A stretch of 64,000 nucleotides of DNA from Pseudomonas sp. Irchel 3E13 (GTDB lineage: Bacteria; Pseudomonadota; Gammaproteobacteria; Pseudomonadales; Pseudomonadaceae), in contig NZ_FYDX01000010.1 in assembly GCF_900187455.1 (NCBI RefSeq), positions 124,001 through 188,000 on the forward strand, given 5' to 3'. Within the stretch, counting starts at the first letter, position 1; every line of letters starts with the position of its first letter. The notes beneath the pieces were generated by a model. It was not told the DNA's origin. It did not search any database and worked only from the letters and a program-made list of their open reading frames with translations. Below are positions 7,793 through 16,473 of this stretch, piece after piece. The position numbers were made by a program, and so were the translations under genes.

Positions 7793-9163
7793 TCAGATGC
7801 GTTTGGCTTGCGCCGCAGCGTTGCCGATGTAGTTGGCAGGGGTCAGCTTCTTCAGCTCTTCGCGAGCTTCGGCTGGCATGTCCAGGCCATCGATGAAGGT
7901 CAGCAGCGCCTCTGGGCTGATGCCTTTGCCACGGGTCAGCTCTTTGAGCTTCTCGTAGGGGTTCTCGATGTTGTAGCGGCGCATCACGGTCTGGATTGGC
8001 TCGGCCAGGACTTCCCAGCAGGCGTCCAGGTCTTCGGCGATGCGCGCGGTGTTGATCTCCAGCTTGCTGATGCCTTTGAGACTGGCTTCGTAGGCGATCA
8101 CGCTGTGGGCAAAGCCGACACCGAGGTTGCGCAGTACGGTGGAGTCGGTCAGGTCGCGCTGCCAGCGGGAAATTGGCAGTTTGCTGGCCAGGTGCTGGAA
8201 CAGCGCGTTGGCGATGCCCAGGTTGCCTTCGGAGTTCTCGAAGTCGATTGGGTTGACCTTGTGCGGCATGGTCGAGGAGCCGATTTCACCTGCGATGGTC
8301 TTCTGTTTGAAGTAGCCCAGCGAGATGTAGCCCCAGATGTCACGGTCGAAGTCGATCAGGATGGTGTTGAAGCGCGCGATGGCGTCGAACAGCTCGGCGA
8401 TGTAGTCGTGCGGCTCGATCTGGGTGGTGTAAGGGTTGAACACCAGGCCCAGCTCGTCTTCGATGAAGGCGCGGGCGTTGGCTTCCCAGTCGATCTGCGG
8501 GTAGGCCGACAGGTGGGCGTTGTAGTTGCCCACGGCGCCGTTGATCTTGCCCATCAGCGGGACGGCGGCAACTTGCGCGATCTGCCGCTCGAGGCGGTAG
8601 ACGACGTTGGCCAGCTCTTTGCCCAGGGTGGTCGGCGAGGCCGGTTGGCCGTGGGTGCGCGACAGCATCGGCACGTCGGCGAAGCGGTGGGCCAGTTCAC
8701 GCAGGGATTCGGCGATCTGGCGCATCAGCGGCAGCAGCACGGTATCGCGGCCTTCGCGCAGCATCAGGGCGTGGGACAGGTTGTTGATGTCCTCGCTGGT
8801 GCAGGCGAAGTGGATGAACTCGCTGACCTTGGCCAGTTCCGGCAGCTTGGCCGCCTGCTCTTTGAGCAGGTATTCGATGGCCTTGACGTCGTGGTTGGTG
8901 GTGCGCTCGATCTCTTTGACGCGCTCGGCGTGCTCAAGGGCGAACTCATCGGCCAGGCCATTGAGTACGGCGTTGGCTTCGGCGGAGAACGCTGGAACCT
9001 CGGCGATTTGCGGGTGGGCGGCCAGGCGCTGCAACCAGCGAACTTCGACCAGGGCGCGGAAACGGACCAGGCCGTATTCGCTGAAAATGGGGCGCAGGGC
9101 CTGGGTTTTGCCGGCGTAGCGGCCGTCTACAGGGGAAACCGCAGTGAGCGAGGAGAGCTGCAT
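7793..9163 (-). CDS. purB: Adenylosuccinate lyase
   Basis: Catalyses two non-adjacent steps of purine synthesis, SAICAR to AICAR and adenylosuccinate to AMP, releasing fumarate each time. The 456-residue protein carries the fumarase/aspartase superfamily signature GSSTMPHKVNPIDFEN at about residues 290-305, plus the conserved TSEDINN and SRTHGQPASPTTLGKE blocks with the catalytic histidine. The ATG at 9163 gives the length of gamma-proteobacterial PurB; upstream in-frame codons would add a non-conserved extension. It lies downstream of hflD, as in other Pseudomonas genomes. Confidence 0.97.
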   Translation of the reverse strand: MQLSSLTAVSPVDGRYAGKTQALRPIFSEYGLVRFRALVEVRWLQRLAAHPQIAEVPAFSAEANAVLNGLADEFALEHAERVKEIERTTNHDVKAIEYLLKEQAAKLPELAKVSEFIHFACTSEDINNLSHALMLREGRDTVLLPLMRQIAESLRELAHRFADVPMLSRTHGQPASPTTLGKELANVVYRLERQIAQVAAVPLMGKINGAVGNYNAHLSAYPQIDWEANARAFIEDELGLVFNPYTTQIEPHDYIAELFDAIARFNTILIDFDRDIWGYISLGYFKQKTIAGEIGSSTMPHKVNPIDFENSEGNLGIANALFQHLASKLPISRWQRDLTDSTVLRNLGVGFAHSVIAYEASLKGISKLEINTARIAEDLDACWEVLAEPIQTVMRRYNIENPYEKLKELTRGKGISPEALLTFIDGLDMPAEAREELKKLTPANYIGNAAAQAKRI

Positions 9164-9309
9164 GGGGTGTTCTCGGACAGTCAGGCTTTGAAAAGGGCGC
9201 ATATCATACATGAAAAATGCCCCCGGGTCGGGTGGCTGACAAAAGGTATTGCCGGCCGGATCGTGTATTTCGCTGGGTCGGCGCGGGCTTCGCGCCGACC
9301 TTTTACGTC

Positions 9310-9930
9310 TTAGCCGCGCAGCATCGGGTACAGCTCGCTGAGCAGCTTGCGCCGGCTGAAAACCAGCTGCCAGCGATGGCCGCCAAGCTGACGCCAGAGG
9401 CGCGCGGCGCGAATGCCGGCGAGCAGCAGGGCGCGAATTTTCGACGCATTGTTCGGTTGTTGCAGGTGGCGCATGTCGCCATGCACCTGGATGCGTTGGC
9501 GCAGGGTACTCAACGTATCCTGATACAGCGCGCCGCTGGAGGCGATGACGTTTTCGTGAACCAGGCCGAAATGCTCGGCCTGGGACTGGATCTGCGGCAA
9601 GCGGTTGCCGATGGTTTCCAGCATGTCGCCGCGCTTGGCCAGTTGCCGCTCCAGGCCGAGCATCGACAGGGCATAGCGCAGCGGTTCGCGCTGCAGGCTG
9701 CCGGGATCGCGTTCCAGGGCGCTGGCGAGGGCGCGGTAGCCATCGCGCAGATTGATGTCATCGCCGCCGAACACCTCCAGGGTGTCCTTCGGGTCGCGCA
9801 CCAGCAGGCTGCCGAGCATGCAGCCGATATTGGCCTCGCTGGCCGAACCGGTGCGGGCGATGCGGTCAACCAGCACTGCGGCCTGGAAAACTCCGCCAAG
9901 GGCGATCAGTTGCTCCTGGGTCGGGCTCAT
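9310..9930 (-). CDS. hflD: High frequency lysogenization protein HflD
   Basis: A 206-residue helical, peripheral membrane protein. In E. coli HflD binds lambda CII and affects lysogeny; the housekeeping role is unclear, but the gene is almost always next to mnmA and purB, as here. The family blocks LGGVFQAAVLVDRIARTG and a GSLLVRDP stretch are visible in the first 60 residues, with RYALSMLGLERQLAKRG in the middle. Its ATG overlaps the mnmA stop codon by 4 bases (ATGA), indicating translational coupling. Confidence 0.92.
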   Translation of the reverse strand: MSPTQEQLIALGGVFQAAVLVDRIARTGSASEANIGCMLGSLLVRDPKDTLEVFGGDDINLRDGYRALASALERDPGSLQREPLRYALSMLGLERQLAKRGDMLETIGNRLPQIQSQAEHFGLVHENVIASSGALYQDTLSTLRQRIQVHGDMRHLQQPNNASKIRALLLAGIRAARLWRQLGGHRWQLVFSRRKLLSELYPMLRG

Positions 9931-11042
9931 CCGCGGGCGCTCCACGGCTCGGCGGTTTCGATCACGCCGCCGCCGAGGCAGATTTCGCCGTCGTAGAACA
10001 CCACGGACTGGCCGGGCGTCACGGCGCGCTGAGGTTCGTCGAACACGGCGCGGTAGCCGTTCTCGGTGCGCTCCAGGGTGCAGTCCTGATCGCTCTGGCG
10101 GTAACGGACCTTGGCGGTCAGGCGGCGTGGCGCGGACAGATCGATCGGATTGACCCAGAAGATTTCCGAGGCGAGCAGGGCGCGGGAGAACAGCCATGGG
10201 TGTTCATTGCCTTGGCCGACCACCAGCACGTTGCGGCCGAGGTCTTTTTCCAGCACGTACCAAGGCTCGTCGCCGGCGTCTTTCAGGCCGCCGATGCCGA
10301 GACCCTGGCGCTGGCCGATGGTGTGGTACATCAGGCCGTGGTGCTGGCCGATGACTTCGCCGTCGGTGGTCTGGATCTCGCCGGGCTGGGCCGGCAGGTA
10401 TTGCTTGAGAAAATCGCTGAAGCGACGTTCGCCGATGAAGCAGATACCGGTGGAATCTTTCTTCTTGGCCGTGGCCAGGCCGTGTTTTTCGGCAATTGCA
10501 CGGACTTCGGGTTTTTCCAGTTCGCCGACCGGGAACAGGGTGCGGGCGATCTGCTCGCCGCCGACGGCGTGGAGGAAGTAGCTCTGGTCCTTGTTCGGGT
10601 CCAGGCCCTTGAGCAGTTCGGTGCGTCCGTCGATATCGCGGCGGCGCACGTAGTGGCCGGTGGCGATCAGGTCGGCGCCGAGGGCCAGGGCGTAGTCCAG
10701 AAAGGCTTTGAACTTGATTTCGCGGTTGCAGAGTATGTCCGGGTTCGGCGTGCGGCCGGCCTTGTATTCCTCAAGGAAGTGCTCGAAGACGTTGTCCCAG
10801 TACTCTGCGGCGAAGTTGGCGGTGTGCAGCTTGATGCCGATGCGGTCGCACACGGCCTGGGCGTCGGCCAGGTCTTCGCGGGCGGTGCAGTACTCGGTGC
10901 CATCGTCCTCTTCCCAGTTCTTCATGAACAGGCCTTCCACCTGGTAGCCCTGCTCCATCAGCAGGAGGGCGGAAACGGAAGAGTCCACGCCGCCGGACAT
11001 GCCGACGATGACGCGTGCCTTTTGGAGAGCTGGTTCGGACAT
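9927..11042 (-). CDS. mnmA: tRNA 2-thiouridylase MnmA
   Basis: Inserts sulfur at C2 of the wobble uridine in tRNAs for Lys, Glu and Gln, taking persulfide from TusE. The 371-residue protein has the PP-loop ATP-binding motif SGGVDSSVSALLL near residue 15 and the two catalytic cysteines in NPDILCN (about residue 107) and STGICFIGERRF (about residue 204). Its sulfur donors tusDCBE are encoded 20 kb away in the same window. hflD overlaps its 3' end. Identification is secure. Confidence 0.97.
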   Translation of the reverse strand: MSEPALQKARVIVGMSGGVDSSVSALLLMEQGYQVEGLFMKNWEEDDGTEYCTAREDLADAQAVCDRIGIKLHTANFAAEYWDNVFEHFLEEYKAGRTPNPDILCNREIKFKAFLDYALALGADLIATGHYVRRRDIDGRTELLKGLDPNKDQSYFLHAVGGEQIARTLFPVGELEKPEVRAIAEKHGLATAKKKDSTGICFIGERRFSDFLKQYLPAQPGEIQTTDGEVIGQHHGLMYHTIGQRQGLGIGGLKDAGDEPWYVLEKDLGRNVLVVGQGNEHPWLFSRALLASEIFWVNPIDLSAPRRLTAKVRYRQSDQDCTLERTENGYRAVFDEPQRAVTPGQSVVFYDGEICLGGGVIETAEPWSARG

Positions 11043-11111
11043 AGGTATGGGTGCGTATCTGGAAAAAGACGACGATTCTATCAGGCTGCGTCCTTCAAGG
11101 CGAAAACCTGC

Positions 11112-11552
11112 TCAGTTGCGGATCAGCTCAAGGCTGTGCAAAGGCCCCGCCAGGTAGTCCTCGATGCAGCGCGGGACCAGCTCGCTGCGCCAGCGCTCGG
11201 GGTCCGCGGCCAGTTCTTCCGGGGTCATCCACACTGCGCGGACGATATCGCTGTCCAGGGCGCGATCGGCATGGTGCTTGACAGGGCGGGCGGCGAAGCA
11301 GATTCGCTGGTAGGTCACGCCGTTGCTGGGGGCGGTATAGAGGTAGATGCCGACCAGTCCGGTCAGCTCGACGTCCCAGGCGGTCTCTTCGAGGGTTTCG
11401 CGCAGGGCGGCTTCAAGCAGGGTTTCGTTGGCTTCGAGGTGGCCGGCGGGCTGGTTGAACACGTGCTTGCCGGCCTTGAATTCTTCGACCAGCAGGAAGC
11501 GGCCCTGGTCTTCGACGATGGTGGCGACGGTGATATGGGGTTGCCAGGTCAT
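11112..11552 (-). CDS. Nudix hydrolase (NudJ-like phosphatase)
   Basis: A 146-residue hydrolase of nucleoside diphosphates linked to another moiety. The Nudix box spans about residues 37-59, with GHLEANE followed by REtlEE (RETLEET); the usual G after the EE pair is A here. The overall layout (N-terminal HITVATIVEDQGRFLLVEE, then QPAGHLE) resembles NudJ/YmfB, which acts on HMP-PP and nucleoside tri- and diphosphates. It lies just upstream of mnmA, the same neighbour order as in other pseudomonads, and downstream of the idh terminator. Confidence 0.88.
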   Translation of the reverse strand: MTWQPHITVATIVEDQGRFLLVEEFKAGKHVFNQPAGHLEANETLLEAALRETLEETAWDVELTGLVGIYLYTAPSNGVTYQRICFAARPVKHHADRALDSDIVRAVWMTPEELAADPERWRSELVPRCIEDYLAGPLHSLELIRN

Positions 11553-11585
11553 GAAAGGTTCCTGTGTGGCGAGCGCAGAAAGCAG

Positions 11586-11610
11586 AAGCCCCGGTGCGTG
11601 GCCGGGGCTT
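11586..11610 (-). terminator. Rho-independent terminator of idh
   Basis: AAGCCCCGG pairs with CCGGGGCTT around a 7-base loop, 22 bases after the idh stop; on the minus strand the tail is only moderately T-rich. Confidence 0.65.
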
Positions 11611-11632
11611 CCGATGTTACGTCAAGCGAACC

Positions 11633-13858
11633 TTAGAGTGCGGCAATCGCGCTGTTCAGGGTCTGGCTTGGGCGCATCACCTTGCTGGTCAGCTCGGCGT
11701 CGGGGAAGTAGTAGCCACCGATTTCGACGGGCTTGCCTTGAACGGCGTTGAGCTCGGCGACGATGGTCGCTTCGTTCTCAGCCAGGGCTTTGGCCAGCGG
11801 GGCGAAGCGTGCCTGCAGTGCGGCATCTTCAGTCTGTGCAGCCAGTGCCTGGGCCCAGTACAGGGTCAGGTAGAAGTGGCTGCCGCGGTTGTCGATGCTG
11901 CCGACCTTGCGCGCAGGGGACTTGTTGCTGTCCAGGAACTGGCCGGTGGCCTGGTCCAGGGTGGCAGCCAGTACCTTGGCTTTCGGGTTGGCGTAGGTGT
12001 TGCCCAGGTGTTCCAGGGAAGCAGCCAGTGCCAGGAATTCGCCCAGCGAGTCCCAGCGCAGGAAGTTCTCTTCGACCAGTTGCTGTACGTGTTTCGGAGC
12101 CGAACCACCGGCGCCGGTTTCGAATAGGCCGCCGTTGTTCATCAGCGGAACGATCGACAGCATCTTGGCGCTGGTGCCCAGTTCCATGATCGGGAACAGG
12201 TCGGTCAGGTAGTCGCGCAGCACGTTACCGGTCACCGAGATGGTGTCCTGGCCGGCGCGGATACGCTGCAGCGAGACCTTCATTGCCTCGACCGGCGACA
12301 GGACGCGGATGTCCAGGCCAGCGGTGTCGTGGTCTTTCAGGTACTTCTGGACTTTCTCGATCAGCACGCCGTCGTGGGCGCGTTGCGGGTCGAGCCAGAA
12401 CAGCGCCGGGGTGTTGCTGGCGCGAGCGCGGTTGACGGCGAGCTTGACCCAATCCTGGATCGGCGCGTCCTTGGTCTGGCACATGCGGAAGATGTCGCCG
12501 GCTTCGACGTCCTGTTGCAGCAGCAGGTTGCCCTGGCCGTCCAGTACGCGGATGACGCCATCGGCCTTGGCCTGGAAGGTCTTGTCGTGAGAACCGTACT
12601 CTTCGGCTTTCTGCGCCATCAGGCCGACGTTCGGTACGCTGCCCATGGTGGTCGGGTCGAAGGCGCCGTGTTTCTTGCAGTCTTCGATCACGGCCTGGTA
12701 GATGGTCGCGTAGCAGCGGTCAGGAATGACAGCCTTGGTATCTTGCAGCTGGCCTTCGGTGTTCCACATCTTGCCCGAGTCACGGATCATCGCCGGCATC
12801 GAGGCGTCGACGATAACGTCGCTCGGCACGTGCAGGTTGGTGATGCCCTTGTCGGAGTTGACCATGGCCAGCGCAGGGCGGATGGCATAGACAGCCTGGA
12901 TGTCGGCTTCGATCTGCGCCTGCTGCTCGGCTGGCAGGTTCTTGATGCGGGCGTACAGGTCGCCGATGCCGTTGTTCAGGTTGAAACCGATCTGCTCAAG
13001 GATGGCGGCGTTCTTGTTCAGCGCGTCCGCGTAGTACTCGGCAACGATCTGGCCGAACATGATTGGGTCGGAGACTTTCATCATGGTGGCTTTCAGGTGA
13101 ACCGACAGCAGCACGCCCTGAGCCTTGGCGTCTTCGATTTCAGCGGCGATGAAGGCGCGCAGGGCCTTGGTGCTCAGTACGGCGCAATCGATGATTTCGC
13201 CGGCCTTGACCGAGGTTTTTTCTTTCAGGACGGTGGTGGAACCGTCTTTGCTCAGCAATTCGATACGCAGGCTGTCATCGGCTTCGATGAGGGCGGCTTT
13301 TTCGCTGCCGTAGAAGTCGCCGTTGCTCATGTGAGCGACATGGGACTTCGAGTCAGCGGCCCAGGCACCCATCTTGTGCGGGTGTTTGCGGGCGTAGTTC
13401 TTGACCGACAGTGGTGCGCGGCGGTCAGAGTTGCCCTCGCGCAGAACCGGGTTCACGGCGCTGCCCTTGATGCGGTCGTAGCGTGCCTTGGCTTCTTTCT
13501 CAGCGTCGTTGGCCGGTGCTTCCGGGTAGTCCGGAATGTTGAAGCCCTTGGCTTGCAGCTCCTTGATCGCGGCCTTCAGTTGTGGAACCGAGGCGCTGAT
13601 GTTCGGCAGCTTGATGATGTTGGCTTCCGGGGTCGTCGCCAGTTGTCCCAGTTCCGCCAGATGGTCGGCCACTTGCTTTTCGGCGCCGAGTTGTTCTGGG
13701 AAGGCGGAGAGGAGGCGGGCAGCGAGAGAGATGTCCCGGGTTTCTACTGCGATGTCGGCAGTAGCGGTGAAGGCTTCGACGATGGGGAGCAGCGAGTAGG
13801 TGGCGAGTGCCGGGGCTTCGTCGGTGAAGGTGTAGATGATCTTGGATCGGGTGGACAT
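11633..13858 (-). CDS. idh: Monomeric NADP-dependent isocitrate dehydrogenase
   Basis: Oxidatively decarboxylates isocitrate to 2-oxoglutarate in the TCA cycle, making NADPH. The 741-residue length and motifs (YTFTDEAPALATYS at the N-terminus, KTSVKAGEIIDC in the middle, MNNGGLFETGAGGSAPKHVQ near 580) are those of the monomeric 80-kDa type, unrelated in length to classical Icd. The ATG at 13858 is used because upstream in-frame sequence is not conserved. The gene faces away from the dimeric icd 419 bp off, so both isozymes diverge from a shared regulatory region. Confidence 0.96.
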   Translation of the reverse strand: MSTRSKIIYTFTDEAPALATYSLLPIVEAFTATADIAVETRDISLAARLLSAFPEQLGAEKQVADHLAELGQLATTPEANIIKLPNISASVPQLKAAIKELQAKGFNIPDYPEAPANDAEKEAKARYDRIKGSAVNPVLREGNSDRRAPLSVKNYARKHPHKMGAWAADSKSHVAHMSNGDFYGSEKAALIEADDSLRIELLSKDGSTTVLKEKTSVKAGEIIDCAVLSTKALRAFIAAEIEDAKAQGVLLSVHLKATMMKVSDPIMFGQIVAEYYADALNKNAAILEQIGFNLNNGIGDLYARIKNLPAEQQAQIEADIQAVYAIRPALAMVNSDKGITNLHVPSDVIVDASMPAMIRDSGKMWNTEGQLQDTKAVIPDRCYATIYQAVIEDCKKHGAFDPTTMGSVPNVGLMAQKAEEYGSHDKTFQAKADGVIRVLDGQGNLLLQQDVEAGDIFRMCQTKDAPIQDWVKLAVNRARASNTPALFWLDPQRAHDGVLIEKVQKYLKDHDTAGLDIRVLSPVEAMKVSLQRIRAGQDTISVTGNVLRDYLTDLFPIMELGTSAKMLSIVPLMNNGGLFETGAGGSAPKHVQQLVEENFLRWDSLGEFLALAASLEHLGNTYANPKAKVLAATLDQATGQFLDSNKSPARKVGSIDNRGSHFYLTLYWAQALAAQTEDAALQARFAPLAKALAENEATIVAELNAVQGKPVEIGGYYFPDAELTSKVMRPSQTLNSAIAAL

Positions 13859-14276
13859 ATTCGGGTTAACTCTCTGTTTTGCTGAGCGTGCTCGGGATCT
13901 CGGTAGGGCGCGCAGGGTAAGCGCTTCGCTCAGACACATCCATGAGCGGAAAGTCGAGGATCCAGGGCTGTGATGGTGGATTGCATCAGTCGAGTGTCAA
14001 ACGGCTGAACCGCGGTAACAGCTCAGTCTTGTCGGGGCAGCGGGACCTGTAGCGGACATCTCGCCCCCAAGTGACCCTTGAGTCACCGGCGCAGTATACC
14101 AATTCCTTGGTCCTAATCATCAAGACGAAGATGTCGGATGACCATTTATAGACGAAAGATGTAGAGCTTTTTTCGGCTTTGTGACGGTTTTGTGGGCAAG
14201 GTTTCCGTTCGCCGTCAACTGGGTTAGGCTCTGGGGATTGCATGAAGACTACAAACCAAAAAAAGCGGAGTGCAGC
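13859..14276. other. Divergent idh/icd regulatory region
   Basis: A 418-bp gap between the divergent starts of idh and icd. No gene is visible. It must hold both promoters, but no pair of elements with good spacing stands out; the middle (about 14095-14170) is relatively AT-rich and is the likeliest promoter zone. Confidence 0.5.
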
Positions 14277-15533
14277 ATGGGATACCAGAAAATCGAGGTT
14301 CCGGCAGTCGGCGACAAAATCACCGTCAACGCAGACCATTCTCTCAATGTTCCAGACAATCCGATCATCCCGTTCATTGAAGGCGACGGTATCGGGGTAG
14401 ACGTTTCCCCGGTCATGATCAAGGTGGTCGACGCTGCGGTCGAGAAGGCTTACGGCGGCAAGCGCAAGATTTCCTGGATGGAAGTCTACGCCGGCGAAAA
14501 GGCCACCCAGGTCTATGACCAGGACACCTGGCTGCCCCAGGAAACCCTCGACGCGGTGAAGGATTACGTGGTTTCCATCAAGGGCCCGCTGACCACGCCG
14601 GTCGGTGGCGGCATCCGCTCGCTGAACGTAGCGCTGCGCCAGCAACTTGACCTGTATGTCTGTCTGCGTCCTGTCGTCTGGTTCGACGGTGTCCCGAGCC
14701 CTGTGAAGAAGCCGGGCGACGTCGACATGGTGATCTTCCGCGAGAACTCTGAAGACATCTACGCCGGTATCGAATGGAAAGCCGGTTCGCCTGAGGCCAA
14801 CAAGGTCATCAAATTCCTCAAGGAAGAAATGGGTGTCACCAAGATCCGTTTCGACCAGGATTGCGGCATCGGCATCAAGCCGGTCTCCAAGGAAGGCACC
14901 CAGCGCCTGGTGCGCAAAGCCCTGCAATACGTCGTGGACAACGACCGCAAGTCGCTGACCATCGTCCATAAAGGCAACATCATGAAGTTCACCGAAGGTG
15001 CCTTCAAGGATTGGGGCTACGAGGTGGCGAAGAACGAATTCGGCGCCGAGCTGCTCGATGGCGGCCCGTGGATGAAGTTCAAGAACCCGAACACCGGCCG
15101 TGAAGTGATCGTCAAGGACGCCATTGCCGACGCCATGCTGCAGCAGATCCTGCTGCGCCCGGCCGAGTACGACGTGATCGCGACCCTCAACCTCAACGGT
15201 GACTACCTGTCCGACGCCCTGGCGGCCGAGGTCGGTGGTATCGGCATTGCGCCGGGTGCCAACCTGTCCGACACCGTGGCGATGTTCGAAGCCACCCACG
15301 GCACCGCGCCGAAATACGCGGGCAAGGACCAGGTGAACCCGGGTTCGGTGATCCTCTCCGCTGAAATGATGCTGCGCCACCTCGGCTGGACCGAAGCGGC
15401 CGACCTGATCATCAAGGGCACCAACGGCGCCATCCGGGCCAAGACGGTGACTTATGACTTCGAACGTCTGATGGAAGGCGCGACCCTGGTTTCGTCGTCG
15501 GGCTTCGGTGAAGCGCTGATCAAGCACATGTAA
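14277..15533 (+). CDS. icd: Dimeric NADP-dependent isocitrate dehydrogenase
   Basis: The classical 418-residue TCA-cycle enzyme, a second isozyme next to the monomeric idh. It has the isocitrate/isopropylmalate dehydrogenase signature NLNGDYLSDALAAEVGGIGI at about residues 305-324. The loop GGGIRSLNVALRQ contains Ser115, the equivalent of the E. coli serine phosphorylated by AceK to divert isocitrate to isocitrate lyase, whose gene lies 10 kb away. The ATG at 14277 has GCGGAG upstream, and the length equals that of E. coli Icd. A bidirectional terminator follows. Confidence 0.97.
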   Translation: MGYQKIEVPAVGDKITVNADHSLNVPDNPIIPFIEGDGIGVDVSPVMIKVVDAAVEKAYGGKRKISWMEVYAGEKATQVYDQDTWLPQETLDAVKDYVVSIKGPLTTPVGGGIRSLNVALRQQLDLYVCLRPVVWFDGVPSPVKKPGDVDMVIFRENSEDIYAGIEWKAGSPEANKVIKFLKEEMGVTKIRFDQDCGIGIKPVSKEGTQRLVRKALQYVVDNDRKSLTIVHKGNIMKFTEGAFKDWGYEVAKNEFGAELLDGGPWMKFKNPNTGREVIVKDAIADAMLQQILLRPAEYDVIATLNLNGDYLSDALAAEVGGIGIAPGANLSDTVAMFEATHGTAPKYAGKDQVNPGSVILSAEMMLRHLGWTEAADLIIKGTNGAIRAKTVTYDFERLMEGATLVSSSGFGEALIKHM

Positions 15534-15541
15534 GCGGCATG

Positions 15542-15582
15542 AAAAACCGGCCAGCCCCGTATGACGAGGTTGGCCGGTTTTT
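15542..15582. terminator. Bidirectional terminator between icd and cspD
   Basis: AAAAACCGGCCA (15542-15553) pairs with TGGCCGGTTTTT (15571-15582), with A and T runs on the outside. It serves convergent icd and cspD. Confidence 0.85.
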
Positions 15583-15599
15583 TTTCGCCGCGTTGAAGG

Positions 15600-15851
15600 T
15601 CAGGCGTCGGCGGTGATCGGGTTTGTGGTCTTGACCTCTGTCGTGCTGGTGCTGTCACCGATGTTCACGGCATGAAGTCCCTTGGGGCCCTGGATGATGT
15701 CGAAAGTCACGGCTTGTCCGGCTTTCAGTGTTTTATAACCGTCCATCTTGATTGCCGAATAGTGAGCGAACAGATCCTCGGTCTTGCCTTCTTCATTGAT
15801 GAAGCCATAGCCCTTGGCATTGTTGAACCACTTGACTTTACCGCTTGCCAT
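15600..15851 (-). CDS. cspD: Cold-shock domain protein CspD
   Basis: An 83-residue nucleic-acid-binding protein with one cold-shock domain. RNP1 (KGYGFIN, about residues 13-19) and RNP2 (DLFAHYSAI, 27-35) are both present. The position divergent from clpS-clpA is the same as in E. coli, where cspD encodes a stationary-phase inhibitor of replication. The ATG at 15851 starts the usual MASGKVKWFNN. The tail after residue 70, rich in T and S (STSTTEVKTT), is variable in the family. Confidence 0.95.
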   Translation of the reverse strand: MASGKVKWFNNAKGYGFINEEGKTEDLFAHYSAIKMDGYKTLKAGQAVTFDIIQGPKGLHAVNIGDSTSTTEVKTTNPITADA

Positions 15852-16080
15852 CCTCATATCCCTCTGCAAAGGACTCCATCACTGGAGTATCATCCACTCC
15901 ATCCGCATATAACCTGCGAAAATTCTGGTTGACTGCGCGGACCTTTATTGACCACGGTGGGTTCTTATTGGTTGTAACACCGTTTTGCTGATAGTCAAGG
16001 TCAGGCGACGGCCGTTGCCTGGCGTCGGTTCAAGCGGTCAACCCTCAACCCTAACCTGTCGAAATGATGAAATTCTTTCC

Positions 16081-16443
16081 ATGCATGCACATAGCCAGAT
16101 TCGACTAACATTCAATCAGGATCGCCCGCAATCGCATGAGGACGATGGTGCTGGCCTGGCCGTACAGGAAGCCAAGCCGGCGCTGCAGGCGCCACCGATG
16201 TACAAGGTGGTTTTGTTCAACGATGACTACACGCCGATGGATTTCGTCGTCGAAGTGCTCGAGGTGTTTTTTAACCTGAACCGCGAGCTGGCGACCAAGG
16301 TCATGCTGGCCGTCCACACCGAGGGACGGGCAGTGTGCGGATTGTTTACCCGTGACATCGCCGAGACCAAGGCCATGCAGGTCAACCAATACGCAAGGGA
16401 AAGCCAGCATCCGCTACTCTGTGAAATCGAGAAGGACGGTTAA
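16081..16443 (+). CDS. clpS: ATP-dependent Clp protease adaptor ClpS
   Basis: A 120-residue N-recognin that binds proteins with N-terminal Leu, Phe, Tyr or Trp and hands them to ClpAP. The conserved core YKVVLFNDDYTPMDFVVEVL (about residues 42-61) supplies the degron pocket, followed by EGRAVCGLFTRDIAETK. The N-terminal 35 residues are flexible and needed for delivery to ClpA. The ATG at 16081 fits family length. clpA begins 30 bp after its stop, and the enzymes that create its substrates (Bpt, Aat) lie 3 kb downstream. Confidence 0.96.
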   Translation: MHAHSQIRLTFNQDRPQSHEDDGAGLAVQEAKPALQAPPMYKVVLFNDDYTPMDFVVEVLEVFFNLNRELATKVMLAVHTEGRAVCGLFTRDIAETKAMQVNQYARESQHPLLCEIEKDG

Positions 16444-16473
16444 TCGCCGACCACTTGGGTATGAGGTGAAGCT

